In this document: positions 32,915-34,137 of the stretch, piece by piece | Numbering within the stretch: position 1 is the first letter of the stretch | How the letters are laid out: every line of letters starts with the position of its first letter | DNA from: Kiritimatiellia bacterium | GTDB taxonomy: Bacteria > Verrucomicrobiota > Kiritimatiellia > RFP12 > UBA1067 | Assembly: GCA_028686345.1 (NCBI GenBank) | Contig: JAQUCE010000055.1 | Coordinates: 1 to 34,137, forward strand | Direction of reading: 5' to 3' | Length of the DNA stretch: 34,137 nucleotides | Program-made: the position numbers and the translations under genes | The notes under the pieces: generated by a model | Databases searched by the model: none | What the model was told of the DNA's origin: nothing | Seen by the model: only the letters and a program-made list of their open reading frames with translations

Positions 32915-33133
32915 ATGAATGCGACTTTTAATATCAAAGGGATGTCAGTTTCAGATAAAATTTCTGCTATGGAGATGCTGTGGGATGATATTTGCAGTGA
33001 TGCGCCGGACATCAGTTCTCCTCAGTGGCATGGCGAGCTCTTAAAACAACGGGAGCAGAATGTCCGCGAGGGCACAGATGAATTCGTTGACTGGGAAGAG
33101 GCTAAGAAAGATATCTGGAATTCAGTCTCATGA
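32915..33133 (+). CDS. Antitoxin of the addiction-module component (TIGR02574-like) family
   Basis: 72 residues from the ATG at 32915, chosen because GGAG lies nine bases before it; the TTG at 32900 would remove that site. The sequence (MSVSDKISAMEMLWDDICSD, then SPQWHGELLKQRE and FVDWEEAKKDI) follows the pattern of small antitoxins with the LWDSI-type motif and the WEEVK end. They neutralise a RelE/ParE-type partner and usually autoregulate. The stop overlaps the toxin start (ATGA), the classic coupled arrangement. Confidence 0.85.
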   Translation: MNATFNIKGMSVSDKISAMEMLWDDICSDAPDISSPQWHGELLKQREQNVREGTDEFVDWEEAKKDIWNSVS

Positions 33134-33423
33134 AAATCAGGATACTGAAATCTGCGAAAACCGATCTGGCCGCTGGTTTCAGATTTTATGACGCGAAACA
33201 AGATAGATTAGGGTTCTGCTTTCTTGAAACACTGTACTCGGATATCGACTCTCTACTGTTATTTGCTGGAGTACACAGCATTCATTTTGGAAAATATCAT
33301 CGGCTTCTTTCAAAACGGTTCCCCTTTGCTGTATATTACAGAATAACAGATGGTGAAATCTTAATCTCGGCTGTTGTTGACTGCAGGCGAAATCCTGCCT
33401 GGATTAGAAAGCACCTCGGCTAA
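33130..33423 (+). CDS. RelE/ParE-superfamily toxin
   Basis: 97 residues. MKIRILKSAKTDLAAGFRFYD is the first strand and helix of the fold. FPFAVYYRITDGEILISAVVDCRRNP has the core strands with the conserved arginines of the family, and the protein ends WIRKHLG. Such toxins either cleave mRNA on the ribosome or poison gyrase; this sequence does not decide which. Translationally coupled to the antitoxin. Typical cargo of a variable region. Confidence 0.87.
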   Translation: MKIRILKSAKTDLAAGFRFYDAKQDRLGFCFLETLYSDIDSLLLFAGVHSIHFGKYHRLLSKRFPFAVYYRITDGEILISAVVDCRRNPAWIRKHLG

Positions 33424-33477
33424 AAAAAATTCGGGGTCCGTTGGTTCATACAGAAAGTAGCCGTTCACAAACAAAGT

Positions 33478-33777
33478 TTACAATTCGTGCGGTCGGATTG
33501 CGTAGTTCCACTCTGGATGGATTTCGGCTTTCAAAATCCTTAATTTCTGTAGTTCTTCGTCGGTAATTTTCTTTCCACACGCATACACCTTGTTGCTTTG
33601 TTCTGCTTTTATTTTAAGCCCTGTCGTTGTACTTGTCGCTGCAATAAGGCTGACAATCACCTCCACCGAGGTAAGTGGGCGCCCTCGCCAATTCATTGAA
33701 ATCACGGAGAACATTCTGTGCTCAATCTTGTTCCATTTACTTGTTCCGGGTGGATAGTGACAAATGCTGTTTTGACG
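33478..33777 (-). pseudogene. C-terminal remnant of an ISAzo13-like transposase
   Basis: The open frame after a TAG at 33778-33780 reads ICHYPPGTSKWNKIEHRMFS, then ISMNWRGRPLTSVEVIVSLIA, ITDEELQKLR and HPEWNYAIRP before the stop. This matches what I know of the C-terminal part of ISAzo13-type transposases (about 100 of some 400 residues). The catalytic N-terminal part is gone and no inverted ends are apparent, so it is a dead fragment. Confidence 0.75.
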
Positions 33778-33939
33778 CTAAGCCTCTGTAAAGTCATAAT
33801 TGAAAACAACTTACATCAAAAAAACGCTGTTTTTTGGCCCTTAGAGCGGTATTTTGACCCCTAAAATGAATGTTTAACGAATTTATTCGCGGTCATGCGT
33901 AGTTGAAAATCAGCCCGAATTATTTTTCACAGTTTTATG

Positions 33940-33968
33940 TTGCATTTTTATGAATAATCAGTTTTAAT
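33940..33968 (+). promoter_or_regulatory. Possible promoter of the last gene
   Basis: TTGCAT (33940-33945), a 17-base spacer and TTTAAT (33963-33968), 30 bases before the ATG. Confidence 0.4.
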
Positions 33969-33998
33969 GGATTTAATAAATTGTAGTAGGAGTTTGTC

Positions 33999-34137
33999 AT
34001 GAAATCTTTGTGCTGGTTGTTTTGTTGCTCCCTTGTGTTGGGCCATGCGGGTGGGATTACTGTAAATGAATCGACGCTGCCGGATTCTGATTTCGCTGAC
34101 CTTGAAACAAGTAAGCATATCGAGATCGTGCCGCTTG
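33999..34137 (+). CDS. Start of a secreted protein (3' cut by window)
   Basis: The first 46 residues begin MKSLCWLFCCSLVLGHAGG, a signal peptide with a cysteine-rich core, followed by ITVNESTLPDSDFADLETS. AGGAG at 33988-33992 lies six bases before the ATG. The family cannot be named from this part. Confidence 0.6.
   Translation, partial: MKSLCWLFCCSLVLGHAGGITVNESTLPDSDFADLETSKHIEIVPL

Overview
The window looks like a chromosome segment of a PVC-group bacterium, most likely Kiritimatiellota/Lentisphaerae-like. This is inferred from the gene repertoire, not from a marker gene: large secreted proteins built from LamG-like, GLUG, PASTA-like, DUF4838 and M14 domains, two secreted FAD-dependent oxidoreductases with N-terminal carbohydrate-binding-like domains, and many REP-like hairpin repeats between genes. 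TGA is used as a normal stop codon, so the standard bacterial code applies.

Left part (1-4.3 kb): the tail of an unknown gene, a secreted protein with a pseudopilin-G-like C-terminal region, then a tightly overlapping molybdate/tungstate-type ABC operon with two consecutive substrate-binding proteins, one permease and one ATPase. At 4.3-7.1 kb on the minus strand lie a secreted M14 zinc carboxypeptidase with a long beta-rich N-terminal region and, upstream of it, the remnant of a second gene sharing one of its domains. At 7.1-9.5 kb a stress-response kinase gene (srkA) sits between two repeat-rich spacers that contain the same repeat families on both sides.

Middle part (9.5-25.3 kb): a 934-residue secreted FAD oxidoreductase (minus strand), hisC, a secreted protein with two tandem beta-sandwich-like repeats, then a compact operon of a second FAD oxidoreductase, a D-2-hydroxyacid dehydrogenase, tsaE and a secreted DUF4838 protein. 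Next is a GLUG/PASTA-like surface protein gene broken by an in-frame TGA and a one-base frameshift in a T tract. On the minus strand follow a glycine-rich RRM protein, a terminator, tyrA and a HhH-GPD DNA glycosylase.

Right part (25.3-34.1 kb): a four-gene cluster encodes a secreted LamG-LamG-glycerophosphodiesterase, a nitrilase-family amidohydrolase, the N-terminal half of a GlpT/UhpT-type transporter and a LacI regulator. A strong sigma70-like promoter overlapped by a 14-bp palindrome with central CG precedes it. I infer a regulated system for scavenging glycerophosphodiesters. The end of the window is accessory DNA: a 58-bp hairpin element, two degenerate RHS fragments, a toxin-antitoxin pair, a transposase remnant and the start of another secreted protein gene.
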